Shown: positions 1-10,100 of the stretch, in pieces
Layout: every line of letters begins with the position of its first letter
Numbering within the stretch: position 1 is the first letter of the stretch
DNA from: M3007 sp038203695
GTDB lineage: Bacteria > Bacteroidota > Bacteroidia > Chitinophagales > Saprospiraceae
Direction of reading: 5' to 3'
NCBI GenBank assembly: GCA_038203695.1
Contig: JBBRDQ010000064.1
Coordinates: 1-21,827 of the forward strand
Length of the DNA stretch: 21,827 nucleotides
The notes under the pieces: generated by a model
What the model was told of the DNA's origin: nothing
Database searches by the model: none
Seen by the model: only the letters and a program-made list of their open reading frames with translations
Translations under genes and position numbers: made by a program

Positions 1-3000
1 GCGAGGGTTTGTCCGGCCTGATACGCCGTAGCCCAGGCGGTAGCCGCGATGCGCAAATCAACGGCGGTTTTTTGCAGTAGTGCAGCAGTCGCCATCGAAG
101 TGAGGTTTTTTTGCAGGCGGTCGGGTTTGGTCAGCGATGCCTGGGCGGCCTTGGCGGCAGGCAACAAAAAGTCATTGGGGGCAAGCGGTCGGGCTTCGGC
201 CACTAACTGGCGCAATGCGACGAGCGCGGCAGACACTTCAAACACCGTCAATTCCTGGTTAGTCAAGATGCTGCGCTGCTTAAAGTCAACTTGGAGCGGC
301 CCGATCGGGCGGTTATTATTGCGCAGATCTTGCTCCATGTCAGCCACCTGAAAGATCTTGTGCGCTTTACAAAGCGCCAACAAGGCCAAAGGGCTGGTTT
401 CGGCCTGTTCAAACGATTTGGGTAAGGCGTGCAGAAGGTCAATCGGTTCAAGACCCAATTGTGGAAGGGTCAATTTCTGCGGTGATCCATCGGGAAGGAT
501 GCACACAACGGCGATAGTTTCGGGTGCCGGCAGTTGTCGGGCCAGCCAGCGATTCAGGGTAGGCGCAAGGGCGGTACGGGGACTTTCCTCATTCGTCCAG
601 ACATTTCCCGTGGCGTTGGCGAGTAAAGTGTCGAACACCAGACCTACGCGGTGGTGCATCAACACCCCTTTTTGCGGCGTATTGGGCCATTCCGGCGGGG
701 TTACTTGTCCGCCACTGTTGAGCGTACGCAGGGCCGCAGCGGCGCGATTGGTATTGCCCTGTGCAGTCTGGAACACGCTCTCGGTGAGCAGCAGGTCGCC
801 CACTGCATCCAGCATATCAGCTGCTTCCCGGATAGTGGGTGCGGCATCGGTCAGACCCAAGGGTATGCCGGCGGTCTGCTGGAAGGCTGTGATGACGGCC
901 AAACCGTCGGTCGTGGTCATGCTTTGGGTAGCGCTATTATCTGCTTCAGCGCGCCGAAGCGGGTAGGTTTTGCGGAGCTCATAAATCAGGCCGTCCAGTT
1001 GGCGTTGGTGTAGCGCACGTTCTATCCGGTAGCCGAGCAACTCACCGAGCGCGGCTCCTTGTTGGATACCTTCGATTAATTGTAACGCCGTGCGGGTGCG
1101 GGGGGCATTCAATTTTACTACCAGCGCCTCACTTTGCGCATCTTCCTGGTGACTGAGATGGCCGGCCCGCAGGATGGCGGAGGTGGCTGCGTGCGCAAGG
1201 GAAGGCGCGTGCAAAAAACCTTTGCTCTGTGCGGCATTGATCGTGGCTTCCGGCTCTATTTGGCCAGTGGCTGTGTTGAGCCGTATGCCTGGATTTGCTT
1301 GGTCGCCGATGTAGAAAAAAGTACGATTCCAGTTGTTATCCGGCGTGATACCACGGCGGTTAGCCTCGTCTAAATGCACGATCGGAATGGCTGCGAGGGG
1401 GAAATTGCCATTATTGGCGGGTAAATATTCAGGAAGTACCTCTTTAAACACTACTGCGCGCGGTACGCTGGGTTTCAGATTAAGCAAATAACCAAAGGCT
1501 CCCAGGCCAATTCCGGTGGGTTTGGCTTTGCGTTGTTTCGCCAGCCGTTGGCTGACGAGCCCGGCGAGCCAGGCATCCAGGCGATGACTACACAGATCTA
1601 CATGTTCGCTAAACAACCGGTCCAGGCGCGCGGTAGGCAGCCCCGATAAAGTGGCAAGGGCATTTTTCATCTCCTTTACGGTTGCCAAATTGGTGTCGTT
1701 GCCCGGTTTATCCAATTGATCGGCGATCGGTTGGAGGTATTTCCAGCGATCGGGTTGCAGGGTGAAAGATTGGACTATGCCAAATTTTTCGATAATCGGA
1801 CGATAGAGTTGGTGCAATTTATTGGTTGTCACCAATGCTTTCGGATTCACCGGGATAGCGGCAGTATACAGGTGTTCAGGTTCGAAATTTTTGGCTTTCA
1901 GCAGCCAAAGACCGGGGTTAAGTTCGGTTTTTCGGAGGCCTGCCTCCAAATACGTGCGCAAGACGGCCTGCCGGGAAAGGCGGGAAAACAAGGTGTATGC
2001 TGCGGCATTTCCGTTGATGGGTTCATCGCCCGCAGGTGCATCGGAGAAGTTGGATGTCCAGATATTTTCCAGTTTGGCCTCCGCGAGCCAGCGCAGATAG
2101 TTCCAGTTTTTCTCAGGCAGCCGTTGCAGGCCGCGATGCTCGGACAATGGCAGTATATCGGTGGTGGCAGCACGTACGGACTTGCGGTGACGGGGGGAAT
2201 AAAAAGCGTCGGTCAGTGATTTGAAAAGGGTAGCGTCTAGACCCAGGCCGATCAGTTCTTTTACGCGTTCGGCAGGCCGGAAATTTGGATCTTCGCCCAA
2301 AGCAGTCAGCGCGGAGGGTTGGATGCTGCGCAAGGCACCGCCAAAGGCCGCGCCCAACAATAATTGGCGTTTGAATTGTACGGAGGAGGCTGATTGGCCG
2401 AGCATTTTCAGGAACGTTTCATCTAAACGCTGTCCAGCCGTTGCATCATTGGCTGCGGCCATAATGCCCGGAATGAGCGTTCGCCAAAAGGCGTTGAGCG
2501 GTGAAAGGAACGAACGCCAGAGCCCATTCAGGAAATTTTCCTCCTCAGTTTGCCCGACATAGCGCCAATGCGCGTAGGATGTGGTTGGAATGATGCCATA
2601 AGGCTGCCGATTGATCCTTACCACGGGCCAAAGTCCCCGACCCGTCACGTAATTGGTGAAAAATTGCCGGGTGCGCTCCCGATCCGCTTCCGGTAGGGTG
2701 GGACTGAAAAATTGGAGGAGATAGTGGCCTATAGTGGCCGGCCAAAGGAGTCGGTTCATTTGCACGGCCTCGCGGACATCCGTTTGCCAGCCGCCGGGGA
2801 GATGAAATGCCGCGGGTAAGCCCAGTATCTCGCGCAAACGCGCTTCATCGACGTCTGTTTCGGCCGGTGGCGTCCACAACGCGCGGAAGTATTGTCCAGC
2901 CTCTGCCGCTCGTTGGTTAAATCCCGTCGTTTCACCTGCGAAATTATTGGTGGCAGTGCCTTGGGGTAATACCGCCAGGCCATTTTCTTTGTACAGGCAG

Positions 3001-4175
3001 TTTTCAAAATGCTCATTCAGCAGCCGTCCGCCTTCGGTGCTGTCTGCGGAAAGTTTGAGCCCCAGCACGAAAATTTTGTCTACTCCGGTAGCAAATTCCG
3101 GGTATTGGGCCAGGTCTATCCGTACTGCCAGGCCCACTTCTTCCGCGGCTTGCAGGTCGTGTACCCAACGCAGGGGAGCGGGTGCTTGCAGTCCTGTACC
3201 CTTTTGTTGGAACTCCGAAGTAGTCCCGTTTTGACCCTGCGGATCGAGGGTGGGATCAAGCCCCAGCGGCAGTGGTTCCGGAATGGGTTTTCCGATAAAT
3301 TCTTTGGTCACGCCGTTTTTTTCCAAACAAACCACCATTCGCTCCGGCAATAAACGCGCCACTGGCGGGCGGGTATAGGGCCCGTCTTTGCGTAGAACCA
3401 CGGGAAATTGCGGCGTGTCTCCCTGCGGAACGCCATTTTGAAAATTAATCGGGCGCGTGGCCTGTAAGATCCAGGCGGCACGGGGCGATCCAGCGGTGTC
3501 GGCCAGGGCCAACCAGGCCGTTTCGGGGTCTTGGGCAGCCCATATTTTTTGCCAAAAAGCCTGGCCGCTTTCCACTTCGGGGGCTTGTAAATGGCGTTCA
3601 AAGGCTTCCGTAAACACTTCATCCGGATAAATGCGCACCCATAGTTCGTTGCGATCGGCTTTTCGGCGGATAAACTGGCCACTTTTTACCAGCAACGCCG
3701 CTCTTTTCAGGTCATTTTCCGCAGGACCCCAACCCGAAAACGAGTTCAGGTGCAGGGCTGAAACTTGGTATGTTTCCACGCCTTCTTCCCGGGTTTCAAA
3801 GCCGATTGTCCGCATTTGATTGCTCGCTGAGGCTACTTTGCCGGCGTCTACTACATCGCTGGGGCTGAGGTTGCGTACCGCATGCCGCACCGTAAGGTAA
3901 CGGGCCTCCAGCCGCACCGGTAATAATAAAAAAGGAAGGTCCGCGCTGACTTGCCCCACCAATTGCTGTGGGTCGCCGGCTAAAGTCAAACTGGCAATAG
4001 CGCCGGCCAAATGGTTTTGAGCGGTCTGACGTTGGCTCCGCAGGGTCTCTAACTGGGTTATTTCTGCCGGACTGTTGCCGCCCTGCTGAAGCGCCTGGTA
4101 ATAAGCGTCGTCGGCCTTTTTGTATTCAGTGCGGGCGGTTTGTACATTTGATTGGAGTGTGGTAAGTTTTTCCAT
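1..4175 (-). CDS. Giant hypothetical protein, at least 1391 aa, C-terminus beyond window (partial)
   Basis: The reading frame is open from an ATG at 4175 to the left edge, so the stop is not seen. I checked the frame at several points (near 3440, 2050, 1330, 919 and the first bases) and found no shift. The first ~65 residues are rich in Q, E, K and A and look like a coiled coil (start MEKLTTLQSNVQTARTEY). Next come a PFLLLPVRLEARYL segment and a motif ELWVRIYPDEVFTEAFERHL, then an aromatic stretch containing FWQKIW. I recall similar LPVR(L/I)E...ELWVRIYPDEV segments in large unannotated bacterial proteins, but know no function. No signal peptide or membrane segment is visible. It is the last visible gene of a four-gene run, 11 bases after the preceding stop. 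The coding call is firm; the function is unknown. Confidence 0.88.
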   Translation of the reverse strand, partial: MEKLTTLQSNVQTARTEYKKADDAYYQALQQGGNSPAEITQLETLRSQRQTAQNHLAGAIASLTLAGDPQQLVGQVSADLPFLLLPVRLEARYLTVRHAVRNLSPSDVVDAGKVASASNQMRTIGFETREEGVETYQVSALHLNSFSGWGPAENDLKRAALLVKSGQFIRRKADRNELWVRIYPDEVFTEAFERHLQAPEVESGQAFWQKIWAAQDPETAWLALADTAGSPRAAWILQATRPINFQNGVPQGDTPQFPVVLRKDGPYTRPPVARLLPERMVVCLEKNGVTKEFIGKPIPEPLPLGLDPTLDPQGQNGTTSEFQQKGTGLQAPAPLRWVHDLQAAEEVGLAVRIDLAQYPEFATGVDKIFVLGLKLSADSTEGGRLLNEHFENCLYKENGLAVLPQGTATNNFAGETTGFNQRAAEAGQYFRALWTPPAETDVDEARLREILGLPAAFHLPGGWQTDVREAVQMNRLLWPATIGHYLLQFFSPTLPEADRERTRQFFTNYVTGRGLWPVVRINRQPYGIIPTTSYAHWRYVGQTEEENFLNGLWRSFLSPLNAFWRTLIPGIMAAANDATAGQRLDETFLKMLGQSASSVQFKRQLLLGAAFGGALRSIQPSALTALGEDPNFRPAERVKELIGLGLDATLFKSLTDAFYSPRHRKSVRAATTDILPLSEHRGLQRLPEKNWNYLRWLAEAKLENIWTSNFSDAPAGDEPINGNAAAYTLFSRLSRQAVLRTYLEAGLRKTELNPGLWLLKAKNFEPEHLYTAAIPVNPKALVTTNKLHQLYRPIIEKFGIVQSFTLQPDRWKYLQPIADQLDKPGNDTNLATVKEMKNALATLSGLPTARLDRLFSEHVDLCSHRLDAWLAGLVSQRLAKQRKAKPTGIGLGAFGYLLNLKPSVPRAVVFKEVLPEYLPANNGNFPLAAIPIVHLDEANRRGITPDNNWNRTFFYIGDQANPGIRLNTATGQIEPEATINAAQSKGFLHAPSLAHAATSAILRAGHLSHQEDAQSEALVVKLNAPRTRTALQLIEGIQQGAALGELLGYRIERALHQRQLDGLIYELRKTYPLRRAEADNSATQSMTTTDGLAVITAFQQTAGIPLGLTDAAPTIREAADMLDAVGDLLLTESVFQTAQGNTNRAAAALRTLNSGGQVTPPEWPNTPQKGVLMHHRVGLVFDTLLANATGNVWTNEESPRTALAPTLNRWLARQLPAPETIAVVCILPDGSPQKLTLPQLGLEPIDLLHALPKSFEQAETSPLALLALCKAHKIFQVADMEQDLRNNNRPIGPLQVDFKQRSILTNQELTVFEVSAALVALRQLVAEARPLAPNDFLLPAAKAAQASLTKPDRLQKNLTSMATAALLQKTAVDLRIAATAWATAYQAGQTL

Positions 4176-4186
4176 TTGGGTATAAT

Positions 4187-7066
4187 TTAAATGATCCGGC
4201 TCGCATGAAGGTATAGTACGAATGGCCGTTGGAACAGCATTCCCGCAATTCTATCGGCCTGCGGGCCGTAGCGCGGCAGGGCTTTAAATTTGGGTGATTC
4301 GGCATTAATACTCTGATTTTCAGCGACTTCAGCGAGGCTGGGCCACGATGGATCATTTATGTTTGCGTCTACTTCAAGTCCGAAATGTGCATCGCCCGCC
4401 CGTTCGCGCAGGGCGAAGTAAAAACCGGGTTTGTCTTTTGCCGGTGAAAGATCGCCCACGGCATCCGCTTTGTTAAGGCTAAAACCGAGCAGGGTGACAT
4501 CGGGGTCGAGACGGGCCGAAAAAACGGGACGCCGCGTATTGGCAGCGTTAGAAAAGTCACTTTCGCGGAAAAAACGATTTTTGCGTTTGCCGCCACCACC
4601 GGGGATTTTACTCCACTTGGCCTTTTGCATCAACACCTCCGTATGGGGGTATTTGCGCAATACATCGCCCCGGACAACGACTACCAGCAGGTTGCCGGCC
4701 ATACCGCCCGGCTGGTGCTTTGGGTCACTCAAGTCGGTGTTTCCCCAGGCGCTGACCGGCAGTATATCCTTGAAAGCATCGGGCTGGGTTTGGGCGGCCG
4801 GATTGTCGCGCACATCCCAGAATTGGCGAAAAAACGTACCGTTTAACGCTGCTGGAAATTCGCGCCACAAAAATTCGCGGGCCATTTCATGGTTCAACCC
4901 CAATAAATAAGCCGCTATAAAGGCGGTATTCGGCTCCATGATCGTTACGCTGTTGGGGGGGATACGGTCGAGCCCCGGCAGGATGAACTCTTGCGACCGC
5001 TCGGCCAACGCGCGGTACATGGGCTCCTGGAATTCAACAAGATGGCGTGGCACTTCGATGGTGTCCGTAGCGGCGACAGCGGCGGTTGTCTGTGCCCGAA
5101 AACGGGCCGAGATCGTCTTGCCGGGGCGTACTTGTTCGGCAATGGAACTGACATAATTGCCCGGTTGGGGTGCTGGAAAAGTACTGATAAAGAGGTGTGG
5201 CAGGCGGCTTTTAAAAGTATTCAGGGCGTTTTTGCACGCGTTTAAGCCGGGCAACCCTTCCTGCACCAAAATAGACCCCAGTATTTGCCAGCCCGGTATC
5301 TGGGGCGGCAATGCCGGCGGCGGCGTGCGCAACGGCGGTACGTCCAAGACCTTTAAAGCATTTTCTACGACCGCTTCCAGCGGGCTTTTCGAGAATGGCT
5401 GCACTACAGGTGTAGTGTAAAAAAAGAGTTTGAACGCGGTCGGCTGCGGCTTGGCCTTGAACCGCTGCATCAACGGCCCACTGGAGCGGGTGAGTTTGGC
5501 GAACACGCCCGTATAGATCGCGCCGAATCGAGCGCTGCGCAGGGAAGTCTCAATACTTTGCGTAGTGTTTTGCAACGTACCGTGCATCGGCACCATTAAA
5601 CTGAGATGCTTGAAATGCTGGTTGTCGGTTGCCGCCGCAGCGGTCAGTATGGGCTTCAGTCTCTTTTGATAAAACGACTGACTAACCTGCAGGGAAAACT
5701 GCCAACGCAAGGTCATATTGCGCGTCTCGGTGCTCTGGCTCAATTGTTCCCAGGCCCGATCCATGTATTCCTCCTGATTTTGTCGAATCACTTCGGCACC
5801 CTGGCTTGCTGCAATGCGATACACTGGATTGATATTCAACTGGTTATACCAAACGAGTGGTAAGGCAGCAGAGGATATTTTTTTATTGGCGCGGTAAAAA
5901 CTTCCGTATAAGGGTGGGGTCACGATGGGGTCTTCATCCAGATTTCCACCAAAAAACGGGTTTAATTTTCGGCTGGCGGTTGGCTGCCCTTGTTGTGGGA
6001 CAAGCGTCTCGGCACCTAAATTGAGCAAATTAGCCATTTTTTTGCTAAAATCGCTGTCGGCCGGTGTATCCGTGCCAAAGGCAAGGGTGGGCGGTTTGCC
6101 TGGGATGCGCAGCGCACTTTCCAATGCTACTGCGCCGGGCTGAAGTCTGCCGGTCTTCTGGCTGCGATAGTGCAAGCCCCAGCCGGGCTCTTGCAGATCG
6201 AGCAAGCGGGCATCGGGATCCAGGTCTTTGGCCTCAAAAGGGCGCAACAGCCGGGCCAGGCTTTCAAAATCGCCTGCTGTAGCGGTGGCAAATTCCCATT
6301 CAAAATACACCGGGAATTGTAACGAGCCCTGCACCGCGTCTTTTTGAGGCCAGGCGGCCTGCGTGTTGGCGGCCCCGTCAATGGCTGCTTCCGGTTGCCC
6401 GATACCCGCCAAACGGCCTTTTTCAAAAGCAGGTAGTACAAATGCGGTGTAGCGGGTATTCGGTCGTAGCCGTCGCGGGCAGAGTAACCGCGCGCAGCCT
6501 ATGTTGGGATTTTCGTCCAGCGTGTTGGCGACCGCCGTACGTGCCTCGTTTTGTTGATTCGCTTGAAACGGCAAATCGCGATTAAGGTGTACGTGGGCCC
6601 AAGCCCAGGTGCTGTCCGGGTTGGGCAGCGCGTTTTTCAAGGCATCGGGAAATATTTCTATCATCGGTAATTTGCCCTCCGATATGCCGCGCCGCGCAAA
6701 TTCGCTGTCCTCCAGGACGGTCAGCCACAACCAGGGACGCAGTTTGTTGCCCTGGGCCAGTGCGGGTGTGTACCGCCAGGGCAGGTCTTCGTCGTAAAAT
6801 TCGATGGCCGCCAGATAATTGGCCTCAAAGTCGCGTACGCCCCGGTGCGGCACAGTGCGGACAATGGAAGAAGGGTCGAGGCCGGTAACGTCACCCGGCC
6901 CCATCAGCTGGGCCTTGCGGTGGATATGCTCGGCCGCCGCTACATTGTCGTCGCCCACGACCGCCAAATCTAACGCAATGTTGAGCCGTTCCTGCGGGTG
7001 CAGGCTGGTGGCATCGGCTAAATTGATAGCACCACGCCGCAGATAGGGTAGAAATGTATAGGGCAT
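4187..7066 (-). CDS. Large hypothetical protein (959 aa) with GPGDVTGLDP / FYDEDLPWRYTPA motifs
   Basis: The N-terminus (MPYTFLPYLRRGAINLAD) is not a signal peptide. Three blocks stand out. Residues 55-71 read GPGDVTGLDPSSIVRTV. Residues 78-102 include FEANYLAAIEFYDEDLPW and end in RYTPA. Residues 383-440 include TPPLYGSFYRANKK, a YNQLNINPVYRIAA stretch and EVIRQNQEEYMDRAWEQL. I recall the same order of blocks (GPGDVIGID, FEPNYL..IEFYDEDFPWRYTPA, PLYG, LN.DP..R.AAG.G..V...QE..M..AW) in unannotated proteins of actinobacteria and others, so this appears to be a widespread family without a known role. The middle is helical; no catalytic motif is evident. It lies 52 bases after the DUF6603-like gene and 11 before the next giant gene, so co-transcription is likely. 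A structural or scaffold role is only a guess. Confidence 0.9.
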   Translation of the reverse strand: MPYTFLPYLRRGAINLADATSLHPQERLNIALDLAVVGDDNVAAAEHIHRKAQLMGPGDVTGLDPSSIVRTVPHRGVRDFEANYLAAIEFYDEDLPWRYTPALAQGNKLRPWLWLTVLEDSEFARRGISEGKLPMIEIFPDALKNALPNPDSTWAWAHVHLNRDLPFQANQQNEARTAVANTLDENPNIGCARLLCPRRLRPNTRYTAFVLPAFEKGRLAGIGQPEAAIDGAANTQAAWPQKDAVQGSLQFPVYFEWEFATATAGDFESLARLLRPFEAKDLDPDARLLDLQEPGWGLHYRSQKTGRLQPGAVALESALRIPGKPPTLAFGTDTPADSDFSKKMANLLNLGAETLVPQQGQPTASRKLNPFFGGNLDEDPIVTPPLYGSFYRANKKISSAALPLVWYNQLNINPVYRIAASQGAEVIRQNQEEYMDRAWEQLSQSTETRNMTLRWQFSLQVSQSFYQKRLKPILTAAAATDNQHFKHLSLMVPMHGTLQNTTQSIETSLRSARFGAIYTGVFAKLTRSSGPLMQRFKAKPQPTAFKLFFYTTPVVQPFSKSPLEAVVENALKVLDVPPLRTPPPALPPQIPGWQILGSILVQEGLPGLNACKNALNTFKSRLPHLFISTFPAPQPGNYVSSIAEQVRPGKTISARFRAQTTAAVAATDTIEVPRHLVEFQEPMYRALAERSQEFILPGLDRIPPNSVTIMEPNTAFIAAYLLGLNHEMAREFLWREFPAALNGTFFRQFWDVRDNPAAQTQPDAFKDILPVSAWGNTDLSDPKHQPGGMAGNLLVVVVRGDVLRKYPHTEVLMQKAKWSKIPGGGGKRKNRFFRESDFSNAANTRRPVFSARLDPDVTLLGFSLNKADAVGDLSPAKDKPGFYFALRERAGDAHFGLEVDANINDPSWPSLAEVAENQSINAESPKFKALPRYGPQADRIAGMLFQRPFVLYLHASRII

Positions 7067-7118
7067 TTTAGTTGTCTGTTTGGGAGGCTGAAAACTGTAG
7101 AATACGGTTTCAAGGGGG

Positions 7119-10100
7119 CTATTTTGTTTCTACCAGCGGTAAAACCCGTAGTTCACGTCCCTGCGCCGGGTCTTTTTTGCGAATTTCACGCAGCCAAATC
7201 CGCGCTTGTGTCTCATTGGTAGCGATCAGATTTTCGTGGACGGACAGATTCGTGCGGTCGGCTATGGCGAATTGTTCGGCAATATGACCGGCTGGAGCGG
7301 TGGTTTTTGCCTTCGCCTTTCGGCCGAGTGGCGAATTTGCCACCGCGTTGTTCAGCAAGGCCAGGCGCCAATCCTGGGGGCTCAGGCTCGCAGGTGGTGC
7401 GGCTTGCGGCGGTGCACAGCCCGGTTCGTCGATGTAGGCTGACTTATAGGCGACATCCTGGGCTTGCCACGTGTCAAAATAAGGCGCATCCAGTCCCAAA
7501 AAGCCTGCGCCCGCATCAAAGCGTTCGTAACTTTTGGCGGCCAATTTTTCCTCGTCGGTGCGATCAAAATACTGGCTTACGGCAAAATGGCTTTGCAAGG
7601 GTGCACCATTCAGCGCAGCACCGTCTTTCAGGCGTAGTTGTACGTTGAACTTTCGGAAATCAGCCGGTTGTTTTTCGCTGTATTTGTCGATAGGCAGCCC
7701 CAGCGGTACGGTATTTTGGCGCACGGAGAGTAGTTCGTTGGGGTGTAGGTACAGCGTGTCGCCCTGTTGTGCCGCTTGGCTTTGGCGGGTGGTGATGGCC
7801 AGTCGGGTACTACCGGGCGCACGTTCCCAATTACCCGGGCTTTGGAGGTCTTCCACCAGGAGTGGCATCACGGCGATCGTACCGAGTTGCGTATCATCCC
7901 CATCGCCTGAAGATTCGTCAAAGGGGACGGAGATACTGAGAAACCAGCAAATTTTCAACCGGAATTGTCCCCGAACCCGCCACGGTGAAGGGCCGGAAAA
8001 ACGGGCGTCTATTTCGAGTGCCGCGAATTCATGGCCCTTCCAATAGGCGTTTGCATGGAAAAAGATGGCCACATCGAACGAAAACGGCGAAAACGTGAAC
8101 AACGCATCGAAGCCCAGCAGCCCGGTGACGCGTACGCCCCATTTGTCAAAATCCAAATGCACGGCCAGACCGACCTGGGCCGTATTAGGCGTGAGCGCCA
8201 AATAACCGTCGGCCCAGATATGCGGATTGCCAGGATTGACGGTCAGGCTCAATTTGCGCAAATCGGTGGGCAGCGACAGCGCCGGTGGCTGGAAATCGGG
8301 GTGAAAACCACCGATGGTCAGCACAAAGTCGGGGTTAGCACCGTAATCGATGCGCAGCGCCATTTCGCCGTCCAGTTTAAGACCTACGATCTCGGACTGG
8401 TACAAGGCTGCATCGAAGCGGATAAAACGTTTGCCAAAGTCAAAAAGACCCGCGAAATTGACCTGTAATTTAAGGGCCGTTTTGGTTTTGCCGCCGATTT
8501 CTTTGCTCAATTCGGCTTTCAATACGCCCATAATGGCCAATCGCACCGACACAGGAAACTCAAGCACCAGCCCGAGTTTAATTTTCACAATATCCTTGGG
8601 GCCCCAGGTAATAAGACCCATAAGGCCGATCGTGTACTGGCCTTCTGCGGGTGGGAACACTGCGTGGAGGCCGTTGACAATTCCGTAGATATTTTTGACC
8701 GGATCTTTGGGGAACAGGATGGTGTCCAGGGTATTGTCGCGCAAGGCAGCAAATAAATTAGCCTCGTTCATACCCCGATGGATACCCACCAAACCGCCGA
8801 CGCCGGTGAGTTTGAAGCCCATCCCCAACTGGATGGCGGGAAATTCGGCACTCACGAGCAGCAGAAAAGAAAAAGTCGGCTTGGTAAGGATGATGCCGAT
8901 GGCTTTAAGTTGCACCTTGTCTTTAAGGCTCAGCTGTGCGACGCCGATGTACTCGCCGCGTTCGGGATTGATATATAAATATCCGCCGCCTTTCACCACC
9001 TTGGCATCTACCATAATGCCTACGCCGTCGGGGGCTTTAAAGTCGAAATCGAGGTGTTGGCCGGCAAAATGAGCCTTTTGACCGGGTGCGGCTTTTTGTA
9101 TGCGCATTTGAATGCCCAGGCGATCGAGCGAAAGCGCTACCGGACCCAGTTGCGCATTGCCTGCCATCGTTGCATACGCAGCCCATGCCTGGCTATCGGA
9201 GCTCTTTTTTAACCCTAATTGCAGGGCCGGCAAGGCAAAAGAACCGCCAAAAGATTGGTTGAGTGGCACGACGATTTCGAGTCCTGTCGCACCATCGAAG
9301 TAAAAACCCCGGGTACTGGAGTACCCAAATTTTAAGGAAAAAGGGGCTGTAATACCTTTTTTAGGTAAAACCGAAAGCAGGAATGTGTCGCCTTCACTGG
9401 GTTTCAGATAAAAGCCGGAATTGGACACGGTAACTTCAAAGCCCGCCACGATACCCGCATCGGACAAGTTAAGGATGCCGTCGAAAGCAAGGGTGCCGAT
9501 CTCTAAACGGGTGCCTTCCGGTATCCCAAAAACAAAGGCGCGATTAAACGCTGCAACGTCTTCATGACCGGCCGTAATATGCAGGTTGAGCGCGCCGCCC
9601 GGATCAATCCCAAAGCCATCTGGTCCAATCGTAAAGGCATTGAGCGCGCCGTCAAGCAAGAAATCCCAGTTCCAGTCGCCGGTGGCCAGGCCGAATTTGG
9701 TCTTGCCGCTGGTATCTTTGGGCAAACCGCCGGTATCTTTTTCGGTGATACTCAGAAACTGACCGTTATCGTCGAACAAGGCTACCGAAGGCCGCACGGT
9801 CAGTGGCGATTCCTGATCGGGGCGAAAAAGGCTGAGCCCAAGTTCCATTTTTGCGTTAACCGGCACCCAGAATGAAAGGGTCTTGGCAAATTCAGCCCGC
9901 TGCGCCTCGGTCAAGTCGAACGATTCAAGTTCGCTATAACCATAATGGGCATTGCCGCCAAGGCTGCGGACGAGATTGCGCAACCGTATAAACAATGGGT
10001 CGTCGGAAACCTCCGGCGCGCCAGCGGCCCGGGCCGCCCGGGCTGCGGCTGGTTTGGTAAAATAACGCGCTTGCAAGACCTTGGCCGGGTCGTCGAAGAA

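Noticed and set aside
358..1013. Long plus-strand open frames (202 and 120 aa)
   Set aside because: They lie opposite the continuous giant minus-strand gene and have no domain-like features; they are shadows of a GC-rich coding region.
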